A stretch of DNA of 64,000 bases from Collybia mongolica (Eukaryota > Basidiomycota > Agaricomycetes > Agaricales > Clitocybaceae), in contig JAAXNY010000021.1 of assembly GCA_013420905.1 (NCBI GenBank), forward strand, positions 124,001 to 188,000, given 5' to 3'. The translations under genes were made by a program, and so were the position numbers. Below, piece after piece: positions 11,106 to 22,713 of the stretch (positions are counted from its first letter, which is position 1; each line of letters starts with the position of its first letter). The notes under the pieces were generated by a model. The model did not search any database. It was not told the DNA's origin and saw nothing but the letters and a program-made list of their open reading frames with translations.

Positions 11106-13120
11106 TGCTGGTGTAAAGGCCGTTTGCGCTTATCTTCGGGAATCGATTGATCATGATATAATCCGCCCAGATGTAAGGGACTTATGAAGAACAACGAAAC
11201 ACTTGTTTAGCTTATAGGTAGACTGCCAACGTCTCTTCGAACGACGTCCCCTGGAGCTGTTTTTGTCATAAATACGTGGTATGAGTACACACCAATGCTT
11301 TCCACTTAAAGGGTGGTTTCTAAAAGTAATATATTTAGTGCCGCTCGATGGAGGCTGCTTTTGTCATAGATCCATGGTATGGATATACACCAATGCGAAG
11401 TGAAATTGAAGTTGTGCTTGGCTGGTGGTTTTGAAAAGCAAAGATACAACCAACCATATGATGTTATTCGGCTGTAATTACCTTCTAATTTTTATATCCC
11501 TTCCCTCTTTGAGGTATTCCGCTCGTATTTTCTTCATTTCGTCACGGGAAGCGCAGGCATAATCGGATGCTTGAACGTTAGCCTTCATGATCCCTTTGTA
11601 TCCTCCATTTCCACCAGATCTTCGGCCTTCCACAAGTTCCAAGAATACCTGGTATGAATCCACCCTGAATACCACAGTCTCAAGGGCAGGTAATAAACCT
11701 TTACGGACCAAAGCATCTAGGGTTGATGGGGGTATGAAGGTGACGGGAAGGGAAAGATTGATGAGGCTTGGTAGGGCTGCTAACAACGTGTGGACGTCAC
11801 CCGCGCGGACAAGAAATGGCGACGAGAGCGATTTTAACGAAGACTTTGAGTGCTTTATGAAGGACAGAAAAGACCATTGGGGCCAGCGGACAGCACCACT
11901 CATTGATCGTATAGAAAATGCCTCCAAGGATGGTGCCACAAGGGGTGCGAAAATGTGATTGAATAGAACGAATGTAGACACTATGATTAATGTCAATGAG
12001 CGGAGATTCAGAAGGGTTATAGGTGCGGGGTCGAGCGGGATCATAGATGAGAGATCGTTATGTCCAAAACTGGCTGTAAAGTTGACAAGGTTCGCACATT
12101 GGCTTAAGGTGCGGAATATCGTCACAAAAGGGAGTGGCGCGCCTCCCGAGAATGTGATATCTGTCAACTGAAACCATGGTAGCTGTAGTGTTGTGGATGG
12201 ATGAAAATGCCCCCAGCTGTTGAACTGCACCTCAACCACGCGAAGGCAGGGTGTGGCGTCAAAAACACTGAGTTTGTTATTAGCGAGGATGTCGAAATGT
12301 TCGTTCGTGAATGCAACGAAAAGCCTCTCTAATGAGCTGAAAGCACCAGCGGGGAGCTGGTAGAATGACAAACACGCCGCCTTCTGCAAGTTGAGTGATA
12401 TATTTCGAATTCGAGAGGCGCAAGGCATTATGAGATTGGTGATCGTATCTTCACAATGGCTCTGGAGAGTAGAGGCCAATGAAAGCGAGATCGTGGTCTC
12501 CTTCGTGCAGCCGATTAATTCGCGTGCAAGCACCGTTGTGTTATTGTAGTTGTCGGGAGTAAGATTTACAGATAGACGATTCCAGATTCGTGGCTCACTG
12601 AGGGCCACCCGCCTCCATGTCAAGCAAACACCGGCCAAGTTCCATGATGGCGAAGGTCTGTGTAACGGTAAGCCTATAACTACGTTCTCTCCATCGACAC
12701 TGCTGACGAAAATTTCTCCTAATAGTTCAAGTGGCAGTTGTTTCCAGGGTGCGGTGGCAATGTGGAGTTTCTCCTGGCATTCAAGTAGTTTAGCATGACG
12801 CTGCAAAAGAGCATCGGTGGGCGAGCGGTCCGATGAGATGTCCGCAATTATCTCCCGTAACTCCGTTTGAGTAGCAACGAGCAACTGTTTCGCAATAGCG
12901 AGAAGTGGGCCTGGGAGAGGTTGGTTTGAATATGCAGCACTGAAATCATCTAGGTGACGCCACAAAGGATCGGCTTTGTCCATATTCTTTCTAACTGTGT
13001 GCGCGTGGACAGTAAGTTTGATCAAAGCCAGGGGCAACGGTGCCAAGAACTTTGAAGACCGGCAAATGCCGTCACCACTGTAACAACGAGTGTACAGCCA
13101 CCAACTATATCGTGTTCCTA
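11106..13120. repeat. Segmental duplication, copy 2
   Basis: This is the second copy of the 2255-4310 block, lying between two tyrosinase remnants. It differs by scattered substitutions and a few indels, including loss of the (TA)n run and a 12-bp insertion near 13005-13016. Confidence 0.85.
11478..12983 (-). CDS. F-box-like protein, duplicated copy 2
   Basis: This paralogue of the 2667-4175 gene starts at MDKADPLWRHLDDF; the frame is open upstream to 13046. The F-box core WKQLPLELLGEIFVSSV is unchanged, and the following segment reads VCLTWRRVALSEPRIWNRL. The LRR-like C-terminal region carries many replacement differences from copy 1, especially around the middle, and ends differently (EGRDIKIRR). 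No disabling mutation is visible, so both copies may be functional. The role is inferred as a ubiquitin-ligase adaptor. Confidence 0.75.
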   Translation of the reverse strand: MDKADPLWRHLDDFSAAYSNQPLPGPLLAIAKQLLVATQTELREIIADISSDRSPTDALLQRHAKLLECQEKLHIATAPWKQLPLELLGEIFVSSVDGENVVIGLPLHRPSPSWNLAGVCLTWRRVALSEPRIWNRLSVNLTPDNYNNTTVLARELIGCTKETTISLSLASTLQSHCEDTITNLIMPCASRIRNISLNLQKAACLSFYQLPAGAFSSLERLFVAFTNEHFDILANNKLSVFDATPCLRVVEVQFNSWGHFHPSTTLQLPWFQLTDITFSGGAPLPFVTIFRTLSQCANLVNFTASFGHNDLSSMIPLDPAPITLLNLRSLTLIIVSTFVLFNHIFAPLVAPSLEAFSIRSMSGAVRWPQWSFLSFIKHSKSSLKSLSSPFLVRAGDVHTLLAALPSLINLSLPVTFIPPSTLDALVRKGLLPALETVVFRVDSYQVFLELVEGRRSGGNGGYKGIMKANVQASDYACASRDEMKKIRAEYLKEGRDIKIRR

Positions 13121-13189
13121 ACCAGAAACCTAGAACATACGGTTTTTGATCTAAATTCCTCTATTAGATCCGATATTCTACCTCCACCA

Positions 13190-13345
13190 TGCAAAATGGA
13201 TCGCGTTTGATGGATTTGGCAGAACATGTGCCTCAAGAGGCGGCTGAAAGATATCTCAGAACCTATCACTCATGATCCCTCCTTGCACCGAAGTCACACT
13301 AGACTTTGGGCTGATGCGGTGGGTACATCAGGGGGCTTGCTTTGC
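13190..13345 (+). pseudogene. Second tyrosinase fragment (CuB end)
   Basis: About 150 bp resembles 10955-11097 of the first relic. It contains GATCGCGTTTGATGGATTTG, and reading MDRV-stop-WIWQNM it continues as LKRRLKDISEPI, a typical tyrosinase stretch after the CuB motif. The copies are clearly diverged, so this is a remnant of a separate tyrosinase gene or an old tandem copy. A TGA replaces a Trp codon. Confidence 0.55.
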
Positions 13346-13743
13346 TATCTATGCGTATTGATTAACGAATTTGATAGGTCTGAGTGATCTTCAAATCTAT
13401 TGTGCACGTTTATTCTGGCATAACGAAGATGGAAATGGAAATCAGATGAGTACGAGGTATGGTCCTGCAGGATATTTTGTAATTCCCCCTCAATGTTACA
13501 AACCAGTGCGCAAATTCTTTGTAATAATCCTATGCAGTTAACGAAAGGAAACAAGGTTCAATTTAAACCCAGGTTTAGACGAAAAAGATCAAAAAGAATA
13601 TTGGTTTTTACCAGCCTACCGGGCTCACCCAAGTGATCCTCGCCGAGCTTATTAACTATAGAGCTGGTGCATGGCGAGGTAAAGGTGGAAGAACGCAAGA
13701 CTCGCGGAGGAGTGGAAGAGGACTCATCTTATATACTGTGGAC

Positions 13744-14775
13744 CTATTCGTTAGTGATCATGACCACCACCGGATACGAATTAAACAGATGGTTCTCCAA
13801 GGCATAATGCGGTTTTCCGGAGGTGTCAACAACAAGTGATATCCGGGGTCCTGTTTCTCTCATTTTCAAGTAGCCGAAATTCAGCTCACAATTGGTAGGG
13901 CAAATACGGGTTAAGAATAAGGCAACTAACGCTACATCAGTAATCGGGGATAGACCAAAGGAGAGTCTATCGAGACTCTTAAATGGGTGGCTGTGTAGAA
14001 CATTGATCTCAGACGCCTTCTGTGTAAGCTCAATGGGCGAGGTGTCCATGTTTAGTCCAAGGTAGCGTATCCTGGGACAGAGTGATGCAAACCAGAATAA
14101 CGCGTCGATGGAGAGCGTAGGTATTTCCTGGATGTATAGGGATGTATGATTCAAAAGGAGGGTTTCGATTTTTGGCCACCCCTTGGCCATCCTCTTAGCG
14201 TCTTCTTGGTACAGCGTCGGGGGGTAATGGTGGACAAGTTCGAGGTGTGACATATTAGAATATGCAAATAGAGAGACGATGTCGTCAATATTGATACATG
14301 CGTCAGGTGATGGGGATGGCGCCTGTAGGCTGCGTAGGGACACTAAGGAAAGCGATACCAGAGCTTTGAGATTATGGGAGATGGTGACGATTAATTGTCG
14401 AGACTCGAGTCTAGGCGAATAGATATGCAGCATCGTCAAATTGACTGGTGCGGCGTGCATTTCGAAGAAACTAACAGTCCCGTTAAAGGAGCCGCTGAAA
14501 GACAGATTGCGTAGGACTGGGAAAGCACCATTATCCAGCGTTGGTGTAAAGTTATCTGTATATTCTGGGTTTCCTTCCCCTTGCTCAAGGCGATATTCGA
14601 AGTCGATCATGCATAAACAGTAATGGTTCGATAAACATTGGACACATTTGAAGTAAGCCAGAACCGCGGAAGAGTGATCCTTGTAGCTTCCTTGTAGGAC
14701 TATGTCCAGTATAGTGACGTTTCTCGGTAAAGGCAATAAGTATTGTGTCTCGGACCGTACCAACCTGTTAGTCAA
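13744..14775 (-). CDS. F-box/LRR-like protein, C-terminal part
   Basis: This single open frame of 343 codons is leucine-rich with irregular repeat spacing (FPVLRNLSFSGSF, NLTMLHIYSPRLES, MSHLELVHHYPPTL, FKSLDRLSFGLSP). That pattern is usual for the C-terminal domain of mushroom F-box proteins. No F-box motif is present and none was found up to about 15060, so the 5' part is missing or in an unrecognised exon. The frame is clean. It may be a truncated gene or the last exon of a longer one. Confidence 0.5.
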   Translation of the reverse strand: MTNRLVRSETQYLLPLPRNVTILDIVLQGSYKDHSSAVLAYFKCVQCLSNHYCLCMIDFEYRLEQGEGNPEYTDNFTPTLDNGAFPVLRNLSFSGSFNGTVSFFEMHAAPVNLTMLHIYSPRLESRQLIVTISHNLKALVSLSLVSLRSLQAPSPSPDACINIDDIVSLFAYSNMSHLELVHHYPPTLYQEDAKRMAKGWPKIETLLLNHTSLYIQEIPTLSIDALFWFASLCPRIRYLGLNMDTSPIELTQKASEINVLHSHPFKSLDRLSFGLSPITDVALVALFLTRICPTNCELNFGYLKMRETGPRISLVVDTSGKPHYALENHLFNSYPVVVMITNE

Positions 14776-15594
14776 GCAGTACTTGCACCAATTAAACCAA
14801 TGATGATGTAGTTCTAGTTACAAGAGGGATATTGGCGCAGTAGAATGAAGTTTAATCTTGTATGGCGTGAGAGGGCGAAACACTTGCCTAGGCTAATACA
14901 AAGAACCACGAAATAGTGTGAAATAGCTCCTTCAAGATTCCTTACCTGCTGCCCTGCCGCCTTGAGCACCATACCCTGCGATACGGTTCGGGATACCAAC
15001 CCCCCCACTGACGGAACATCCGAGTATCTAAAGCATGATGTATGCATTGCTCTATGCCAAACCGATATAGGTACTAAACCTCTTCACCCCTATGGTAAGG
15101 GTTTACAAGGTGTATCGAGACTCTAGCCAGGCATCGGAACTCGTATTAGTTCGGAGGGAGGTGCAATTTTAACGTCCACCCCTCTACTCCACATTCGAAA
15201 GGTGAACGATTTGTTGTTTCTGAAAAAGAGGATGGATTGCCCGGGATGTGGGAAAGAGTACACGGCGAAAGATTTTGTTTAGATGTTATTTAGTGGTCTA
15301 AGTGTCATTGGTAATGCGATACACGACCTCGAAGGGGATCAGGATAGACAGGGCCCATGATGGTTCAGACATGATTATGTTGTTCGTATTCATGGCGCTT
15401 TAATCGATATTCGATGCCGCTGACTTCTGGGAGGAAATACGTGAACTCGCGCAACCACCGAACCCCTTTCGTCAGAGGTTGCAAAATATTCAACACATAG
15501 TCTCTATCCAGCATCACATTTACTATTCTGTCAACTAAGTAAGGTCCTGCGGTTGGCTCAAAAGATATGACAAGGCATGGAAAAAAAAAGAGTA
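14776..15594. other. Intergenic, no gene recognised
   Basis: No convincing coding or repeat structure was seen. The right end holds an A9 run at 15581-15589 that serves as a T9 terminator for the tRNA-like locus on the opposite strand. Confidence 0.4.
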
Positions 15595-15694
15595 TGCCTA
15601 GTCCCTGATTTGAACAGGGCTGTTATTATGCGGCCATAGACCATGGTCGACGGTCTATGCACGCATGAACGCGATATCACTACGCTACTAGGCC
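15595..15694 (-). tRNA. tRNA-like gene with long insertion; anticodon not assignable
   Basis: Read on the minus strand, a 7-bp acceptor stem GCCTAGT pairs with ACTAGGC. An A-box-like TAGCGTAGTGATATCG and a B-box/T-arm CCCTGTTCAAATCAGGG with perfect 5-bp stem are present. A T9 run follows within about 10 bases as a Pol III terminator. The middle is too long for a normal tRNA and contains a strong hairpin, CATAGACC with GGTCTATG, as an intron or insertion might. I could not place an anticodon loop with U33, so it may be an intron-bearing tRNA, a decayed copy or the head of a SINE. Confidence 0.45.
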
Positions 15695-15857
15695 ACAATG
15701 AACTAAGGTGCAATCAACATAAATCGCAACGCAGTTTGGGCAAGCTGACTAGAGAATTCGAAGACCATGCATCTTTGGTCACAACGAGAATGTTATGCGC
15801 GCGAATATTTGATCACGTGAGTCGGCAATGGCGTCTTGCTCTCTACTGTTCATTATT

Positions 15858-16774
15858 TCAGGACAATTTGTAGCGTGGTGGGAAAGAATAAGACGTACCT
15901 CCATCCCGCTTTTCCTGCTCATGTGCCAGAGTCGTATTAATCCTCACATTAGTCGTGTATATGAGGTAAGGGAGTCGAGGCGGGACAATCCTTGCTTTGC
16001 AATTTCTCTGAACAGTTTCCCATATCTGCAGCTGGAAGCGGGGTACGTCTTTGGATACGGCTCGCCCTGTAGGCTCGAAAACCATTGCAATGTTCAACAA
16101 CCCAGAATGAGATTCGGTGTGTCCTCGGAGCCGCCACTCTCGTTTGGCCGGGCTCTCAAAGTATTCGCCCTCCATTCCGAGCCTCTTGGTCTCCTCCTTT
16201 TGTGTCCTCAATTCGACTTTCTCGACGATGAACGGATGAATAGACTTCTCACTCCACCCTCCCTTCGGCTTGATGGGCTTAACGAACCCTTCTGGCAGCT
16301 GGAAAGTCGGCTTCGGAAATTCTCCATCCACAGGCATTGGGGCGAGGAATATCACCGCAACGTGTGTCTCAGCACACGTATCTAAATTGATATCGTTGCC
16401 CATAGCGGCGATGGTCATCTCGACAAGAGCTGTGTCTAGGTGCTTTAGCATGAATATAACTTCGTCGTCCATCGGCTGGCTCCCTCTTTTACGGCGCAAT
16501 CTGTCGTAGCACTCCTGTTTGTGCCATTTCCAGTCCTTTGCCTGACACTCTTTACTACGAGCACGTTACTCAGGAGATTTATGGGTAATGGTCGATTGTA
16601 CACGTACCCACAGTAGAACACTTCGGCACACGGACACGGTAGAATTTTGACGTTGGGGTCGCGGCCCATGTTGTCGCGCAAGCAGGAAGCCACGTGGCAA
16701 CGATGATAGTGCATGTTGATAGACGACGCAGAGGCCGGCGTACGAGAGACCTCAACATTCAACTTGAGAGACAT
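15858..16774 (-). CDS. MYND-type zinc-finger protein
   Basis: Two exons are inferred: 16774-16608 and 16554-15858, separated by a 53-bp GT-AG intron, giving about 287 residues. The splice creates a MYND finger: early Cys in CHVASC, then PCPCAEVFYCGKECQAKDW and WHKQEC. This matches the C-x2-C...YC-x3-C...H-x3-C pattern, although the first pair is spaced differently from consensus. MYND domains bind proline-rich partners and are common in mushroom proteins of unknown function. The rest of the protein is not recognised. No frame damage is visible. Confidence 0.7.
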
Positions 16775-18403
16775 GAAGGCCTAGGGTGAGGTGAACAGTG
16801 TTGGTTGGGAGACGTGGAAAAAGTGTCCGTATTTAAATATCCCTAGCGCCGCCTCATGGCATTGCTTCTTGAGAGTGGAGGCGAGCATGTGCCTGGACCT
16901 GACGAAGAACACTTCCTACGCATATGTGACCCTTCTGAAGTTTATTTACTAAACACGAAATAGTTTGCTGGATATTAAGTACAATGTTGAATGTAAGATA
17001 CGCAAATATTCACCCAGACATACCTACGTGCGGACAACATTCCAGGAGATGTTCACCATTCACCGGAGAGCGGTCGTGTATCATGCCTTCCAACCCAACG
17101 TGACCTCGCTTTTTCATGTACAAGACCTTCCCCCAAGCTTACATGGCTGGCGTCTGAATCAACCTCACATGCAAAACCACATTCAACCCTCGTGAGCCCT
17201 GATTGCGGCGAAAACTGGCACTGATGTGATTGGCCAACGTTAACAATCACAGGAGTGCAGGCGGTGTTTGTGTAGAACAGGCGAGAACTGACGATTTCTC
17301 TGCCATCCTTCATTCCAAAAAAGTGATCTAAATATAAGAGATAATGTAAGAGCGCGGAAGACGTGAAGGTGAGGGAAAGGAAGGCGGGTAGAATATGAAA
17401 CATACTTCGGTATAGAGTTTTTCCAAAGCCCAACCAAAAAATATTACTACCACCACTCAGTCCCGCCATACAAGCCTCACGTAACACCAAGTCGTTCCGC
17501 CGAGAACCAATCTAAGCATACTATGATTCACGGTAAACTGAACTACGTTCTATAACGTCCCCCCCAGTCAATAACGTCTCTTAGGATGAAGTCACGAAAA
17601 CCGGCACCTTGAGAAGTCCCCCCAAGAGCCTAGTCAAATTTCCAGGCAATATCCTATATGCTCTGTACCATGTGAGAATTAGTGGATTTTAAGAGGTACT
17701 GATTTGCACGTTAGCTAGCACAAAAATATTCAGTCATAGAGTTGTGCGTACCTGGAAGTGACTCAGAGAAGCTCAGTATACTTAGGCCACAACGTCGTGT
17801 ACTCGAAGGCGATATTGTCCAGCATTGATGACAGCCTACAGGCCCTGATGGGAAACGCATGGGCAGGTGCGAAGATCTCGGTGGACATAGAAACTCTCCA
17901 ACACGACGAGCACTTTATTTTCTGCACGCACAAAAGGCGCTGGACGCCAGACCATGGTTTGAAAGGGAACTAATAAGTGTCAGTTACGATTTGGAGAATA
18001 GAAAGATCTAAGAAGGAACTTGACTCACTGAAGATGTAGTAACTTGGGCTATAAGTACTATAAGTTGTCATTAAGTACCAGTATGAGGAGGCAAACTGTT
18101 AAAAGCCTTGAAAATTGCAACGTCTGGTCACGTGCATGTTGAACGCAGCCACCGGGTTTCAGGAACACTTCTGCCCCCACTCCCTTTTCCCTCTCGCGTA
18201 TTTTGATAAATAATGTGGCACAAGGGAACCATCCTTCTCGGTACGTGTAACCTAAAACTGCTCCTGAATAACATGATATTCCTCAAAAAAATACTAATCG
18301 CGATGACAAGATATATGTATACCATGACGTATTATCGTTTACTCATCGATTTATTATAGGTAGAATGTCCGAGTAACGATCTATTCTGTGATAATTTTTA
18401 GCT
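16775..18403. other. Long intergenic region, no gene recognised
   Basis: Open frames here (for example minus-strand 17053-17490 and plus-strand 17758-17973) show no family motif, splice structure or promoter that I could recognise. They are treated as chance. Confidence 0.4.
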
Positions 18404-20849
18404 CTAACTCTTGAGCCTCGATTCCTCCAGTAGCTCGCGCCGCCGAGCTTCCTGTGCGATTGCAATTATGTGCTTACTCTGGATACTACCAAACGTAGCA
18501 CTTCGATCAGGCAGAGGTATGTGTCTTTCGACCGCATCGATTTCATCAATAAGTTCGTCCGGATTCGTGTTGGGCTCTGGCTTGCCTGGGCCGCCAACAC
18601 AGAAGCTGCGCTGGGACCACGAGACCACCCAATCGATGGTCTTGATACTTAGCATGAAATAGGAGCTCACATGATACTTTCCGGGTGTATGTTCTTCAAC
18701 AACCATGCCTCGCACATTATTGCAGTCGTACCCAAGCGTCATGGTAGGGGTATATCCGAAAAAGCACCCAAGGAGCACCGCAAAAGCTTGTCCGTGCAAC
18801 TTGGAGGAAGGTGGTGGTGCCTGAGAAGTGAATTCGCTCTCATAGACTACCCATTCAACTCCATTGGTGGCTTTGAATTGCCTATTTCTCGAGTCGCGGA
18901 GCCGAATCTCATCTGAGCTATCCTTCCCTGGAAACATTCTATCTCCTTTTAAGGAGGATACCCGGAGAATACGCACAGACTTGGCGTCGAATGTGAAGTA
19001 TCCGTCTGCGTCCATGGATCCCTGGGGCATCGCTCCAAGCACCTCCGCGTTCGGGTACTCGTTGTCCATCAATTTAGATGTTTCGACATAGTGGCCACTC
19101 TCAACTCGAACGAGTGCCTTTCCGGCCACAGCGGTTCTTGGAAAATTGGGAAACACTGAAAGATATGGGGATGGGGGAGCATGGAAGGATAATCCTAACC
19201 AATTCGCCCGCCCCCCTCGCCGTAATATCTCTGAGGTGAGAGCAATAGTAGCCCCTATACGATCATTCTTGTCAAACCGACCGATGTCGAGGTTCACGTC
19301 AAATAGCCCCATGATACTGAAAACCATATCGACGGGACGAGAGGATGTACGCATGAGTGCACATTTCCAAATCGTGTAGCACTTTCTATCATACTCCTCC
19401 TGCATACTGCGCGATACAGCAAGTGCAAGCGCAGCTACGTGGGGTGGCGCGAATTGAGAGTTTTTGCTGCCGGACTTGTCTAGTGGTGCTGTTCCAAAGA
19501 GAGAGATCGGTTCATTTCTATCGCGCGGGTTTAAGGCATCGGGTTGGTATACCCAGACACTGCCGGCTACACAACCGTCGAGGATCAGCCACAACGGTGC
19601 CATCGCGGATCGCCCATCGACAACCACTGTGATTTCTCCGAAAAACGCACTTTCGTCAGTAGCTGGTATAGCATAAAGCTCGCCAAGGGTCCACGGAAAT
19701 AACACTTGTGCGACAGGCGGTGCTAATGCTTCCTGGAGCGTCCAGCCTCGGTGGATCCATTGTGTTTCTTCCCCTAGAGACACAAGGCGGCGAAGGCCAC
19801 CAGGTATGATGATGCACAATGAACAACAACGATAAATGTTGTGCATCTTGCCGATTTGCCAATTCTTGTCGTCCCGGCTGGTTTGCATTATACACAGGCG
19901 GTCAATCCAAAGGTACTGAGCCCCTTGGCTAACCGAGGCTGCACAGGCATCGTGTAGTACCTCTGTACCGATGGGATCCGCGTCTTCCGCACCTCGTACA
20001 GAAAACTCTGGTGCAGCGAAACCGTCTTTAACATTGTTGCCCCGCCATATATATGAGATCGCAGAATACGAGACGGACGGGAAGTATATCAATTCCCAGA
20101 TACGCAAAACGCCACGTTCTATGAGCGGAGTACATTCCACAAGTCGATAGCGATGAGGTGTGGCGGTCGCGCTGATATCGAGCGGAGTGGTGTTATGAAC
20201 ATGTTCATCCAAGGAGACGTCATATATGAGTTTCGGTTCGAAAATTCGCTGATAATCTTATAGTGTCAATGGGTAGGATCCAAGAGTCTTTTCTGGAGAG
20301 CACATACCTCTAGATTACTGAGTAGCTCTTCCATATCAATACGATGTTTTATGATCTGGCGCTGTATAGTCCATCCTGGGAGCATCTGATTTAAGACACC
20401 AATTTCTCGGCACTCCTGCAATGTCACCCCCACACCACGAACGTTTCTGAGGGGGTTAATCAGTAATGCACCAGCATATCGTTTTACGATTTACCGTAAT
20501 AACTCCAATAAAACTGGGGGAAATGGTTCTGGAAGTTGTGTGTGCTTGGTGCGCTCAAGATTCTCGTAGAAGCTGCGCAAGGCCAGACGTACTGCTTCAA
20601 TAGGGATAGATATGGCTGCCCATTCTGTATGATAGTTGGTACTGGCCTGAGAGAACGGCACTCAGTATGAACTGAACGCTTAATATGCCAAGCAGAATAT
20701 TAAGTACTTACCCCAGCCTCCCGAACTATCCCTGAAAGTACTGTGTCTACATGATGAAGAAACGCGATTGGTTGAGATGGAGGACTACCATCCTGTAGTA
20801 AGCGAAGAGCCGAATCGATATCCTCAATAAGCGCTGAAGGCTGCTGCAT
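18404..20849 (-). CDS. HET-domain protein (heterokaryon-incompatibility family)
   Basis: Four exons join in frame: 20849-20712, 20646-20495, 20446-20308 and 20248-18404, encoding about 757 residues. The ATG is followed by QQPSALIEDIDSALRLLQ. A roughly 155-residue helical N-terminal region precedes the HET domain: YSAISYIWRG, then ASVSQGAQYLWIDRLCIMQ, then the M..IY block, then WIHRGWTLQEAL. In ascomycetes such domains trigger cell death during non-self recognition; in basidiomycetes their role is mostly unproven. The long C-terminal region is not recognised. The frame is intact. The large last exon could use a different start if the small exons are wrong, but every junction keeps phase. Confidence 0.8.
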
Positions 20850-21376
20850 CGAATTCCTCAAGAAGGGGAGAAGATTAACAAAGCTTGCATGGACTTAGTG
20901 TAATGCTGAAGAGGAAATGCCCCAAATATTAGTGTTTGGGAGCAAAGAGAAGGGATAGCTCCTGGACAACTAAAAGTCGTCAACTGGATCTCAGATACAC
21001 GTGTTTGAAACGAGTCGAGATGGATAAGCCCCGTAGTCGTGGCACGTGGAGGATTGATAGACGCTACTGGTTATAAATAGAGTTTCGCTACCTCCAAACC
21101 ATCTCTCCTTTATGCAGGACATTTGCTAAATCAGGCGTGTGCAAGAAAGTCTTACAGACCTTTGGTGATCAGTAGCGTAATGCAGTGCACTGGCACTCGC
21201 GTCGATGCCGAGGTCTAACCTCTGTTGTATGACCTTGATTCATTCCATGCCACCGCCTTATTTTTGACTATGCACGATGCGAGACGATTAGAATTGCCAT
21301 ATGGCACATGCGAATCATACATGGCCAACTTGGTCGTCATGTTTTGTGCAAGCGTATAGCTGAAAATTTCTTTGAA
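20850..21376. other. Upstream region of the HET gene, nothing recognised
   Basis: This is presumably the promoter side of the minus-strand HET gene. I saw no clear TATA box in the right orientation and no other feature. Confidence 0.35.
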
Positions 21377-22620
21377 CTAATGAGTGTTTGATGTAGATCC
21401 AGCCGATGGTGGTGGGGGTTCCATTGTTGCATGTAGTGTCGGTAGCTTGGGTTCTGAGGACACGAACCACCTTCCGGTCAGCTCGCTGCTTGTGAAAGGG
21501 ATGTTTTGTGCGTGAAGGAAAGGCATCAATGCTCCTATGATTGTAGGTATTGCCACCAAGGGGGAAGCTATCACGAGAAGGATCAAACCGGTAACCGAGA
21601 TGACAAAAGGCCCCAGAATCTTACGAATGACTGGGCCTGATGGCGTGGAATATTACGTTGTTGGACGGAAGAATTTGTTGCGTCAGTGGTCCTCCTAACC
21701 GACAGCATCTGGGACAAGGTGTCTTGGGGTGGGTTGTTAGGCGATGGTCTGCCCGTAGACAATATCCTTGAATTGTTTAAAGGAAGGGCAATTCCGTATA
21801 GAGTATTCTAGACGGTCGATAACTTGTTGTGGCTTGAGAAGGAGGCGGAAGTAGAAGTCGGCGGAATTCAATTGAAAGACGTATCACTGAGGATGTTGAT
21901 ACTGGATCAATGTTTGTAAATTCCGTGTACTCACGAATAAGCCCTTGTATCGAGGATAATAATGGATTTCTTCCCACTAATGCTTCTACAGCTGGGGATA
22001 CATCACTCATGAGGGTCCAACGGGTTCGAAGGTACGAGGAAGTCATATTCATGTTCTGTATCTATGGCCTCCCGAGTGAACCTCAGTAGATTAACCATAA
22101 ACGGTAAATGTTATGCTACTGTCACTGAATTCAGATGGACCAGTTGTGACACAAAACGCACACGCCCGGATCCTGGGGGCATTGTCGTTATATTAGACGC
22201 TTTACCAGTGCCAAAAGACATGCGAGTAAAGTGGGTGATTGCAGCTAGAGAAGCTTTGCTGCATTTGGGGAACTGCCAAATATGTACTCGTCAAGTTTAG
22301 CTTTGAACACGCTGAAGCGAAGAGCTTAGGAACGTACAGTCCCTTCATGGCATGCTCCAAATTGACACATTCCACGGCTGGTTGAGCCATGCACTACACA
22401 AATCAGAACCCTCTTTGACCGAATTTCTGTACTCCAGACGCTGTGCGGAGGGTATAGGATCGTGACTCTCAACTGCGGATCCACACCTGAATGGTTGATT
22501 GTGATGTTCGCAAGGATTGCCGCCACATTCAGAACAGGAAGAGCTAAAGGTAAGAAGGTGAGGAAGCAAAGATACATATCTATAGGTATGAAGTGTGAGT
22601 GATGATGGTTCATCTGATAC
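21377..22620 (-). pseudogene. Decayed secreted/single-pass membrane protein
   Basis: Fragments in order on the minus strand suggest a mushroom-specific family with signal peptide, beta-rich ectodomain, membrane helix and short tail. They are: signal-like YLCFLTFLPLALPVLNVA followed by ANITINHSG and LYPPHSVWS (22326-22613 frame); RACAFCVTTGPSEFSDSSIT near 22160; and a hydrophobic helix VISVTGLILLVIASPLVAIP with a proline-rich tail ending at 21377. The pieces lie in different frames with stops between them, so the gene is probably dead, although unrecognised introns could account for part of this. The assignment is tentative. Confidence 0.35.
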
Positions 22621-22713
22621 TCTGGATATGTATATCAATTGGTGTAAATCGCTCGCTGGCTGAGGGACGTCCCACAAAACCCCATCATCAAATCCCGGCG
22701 CCGCGGTAAGCAT

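Noticed and set aside
15858..16385. Plus-strand open frames over the MYND gene
   Set aside because: They are antisense shadows; the minus-strand frame gives a recognisable zinc finger with a clean intron.
17053..17490. 145-codon minus-strand frame
   Set aside because: No motif, no splice continuation and no promoter context, so it is likely a chance frame.
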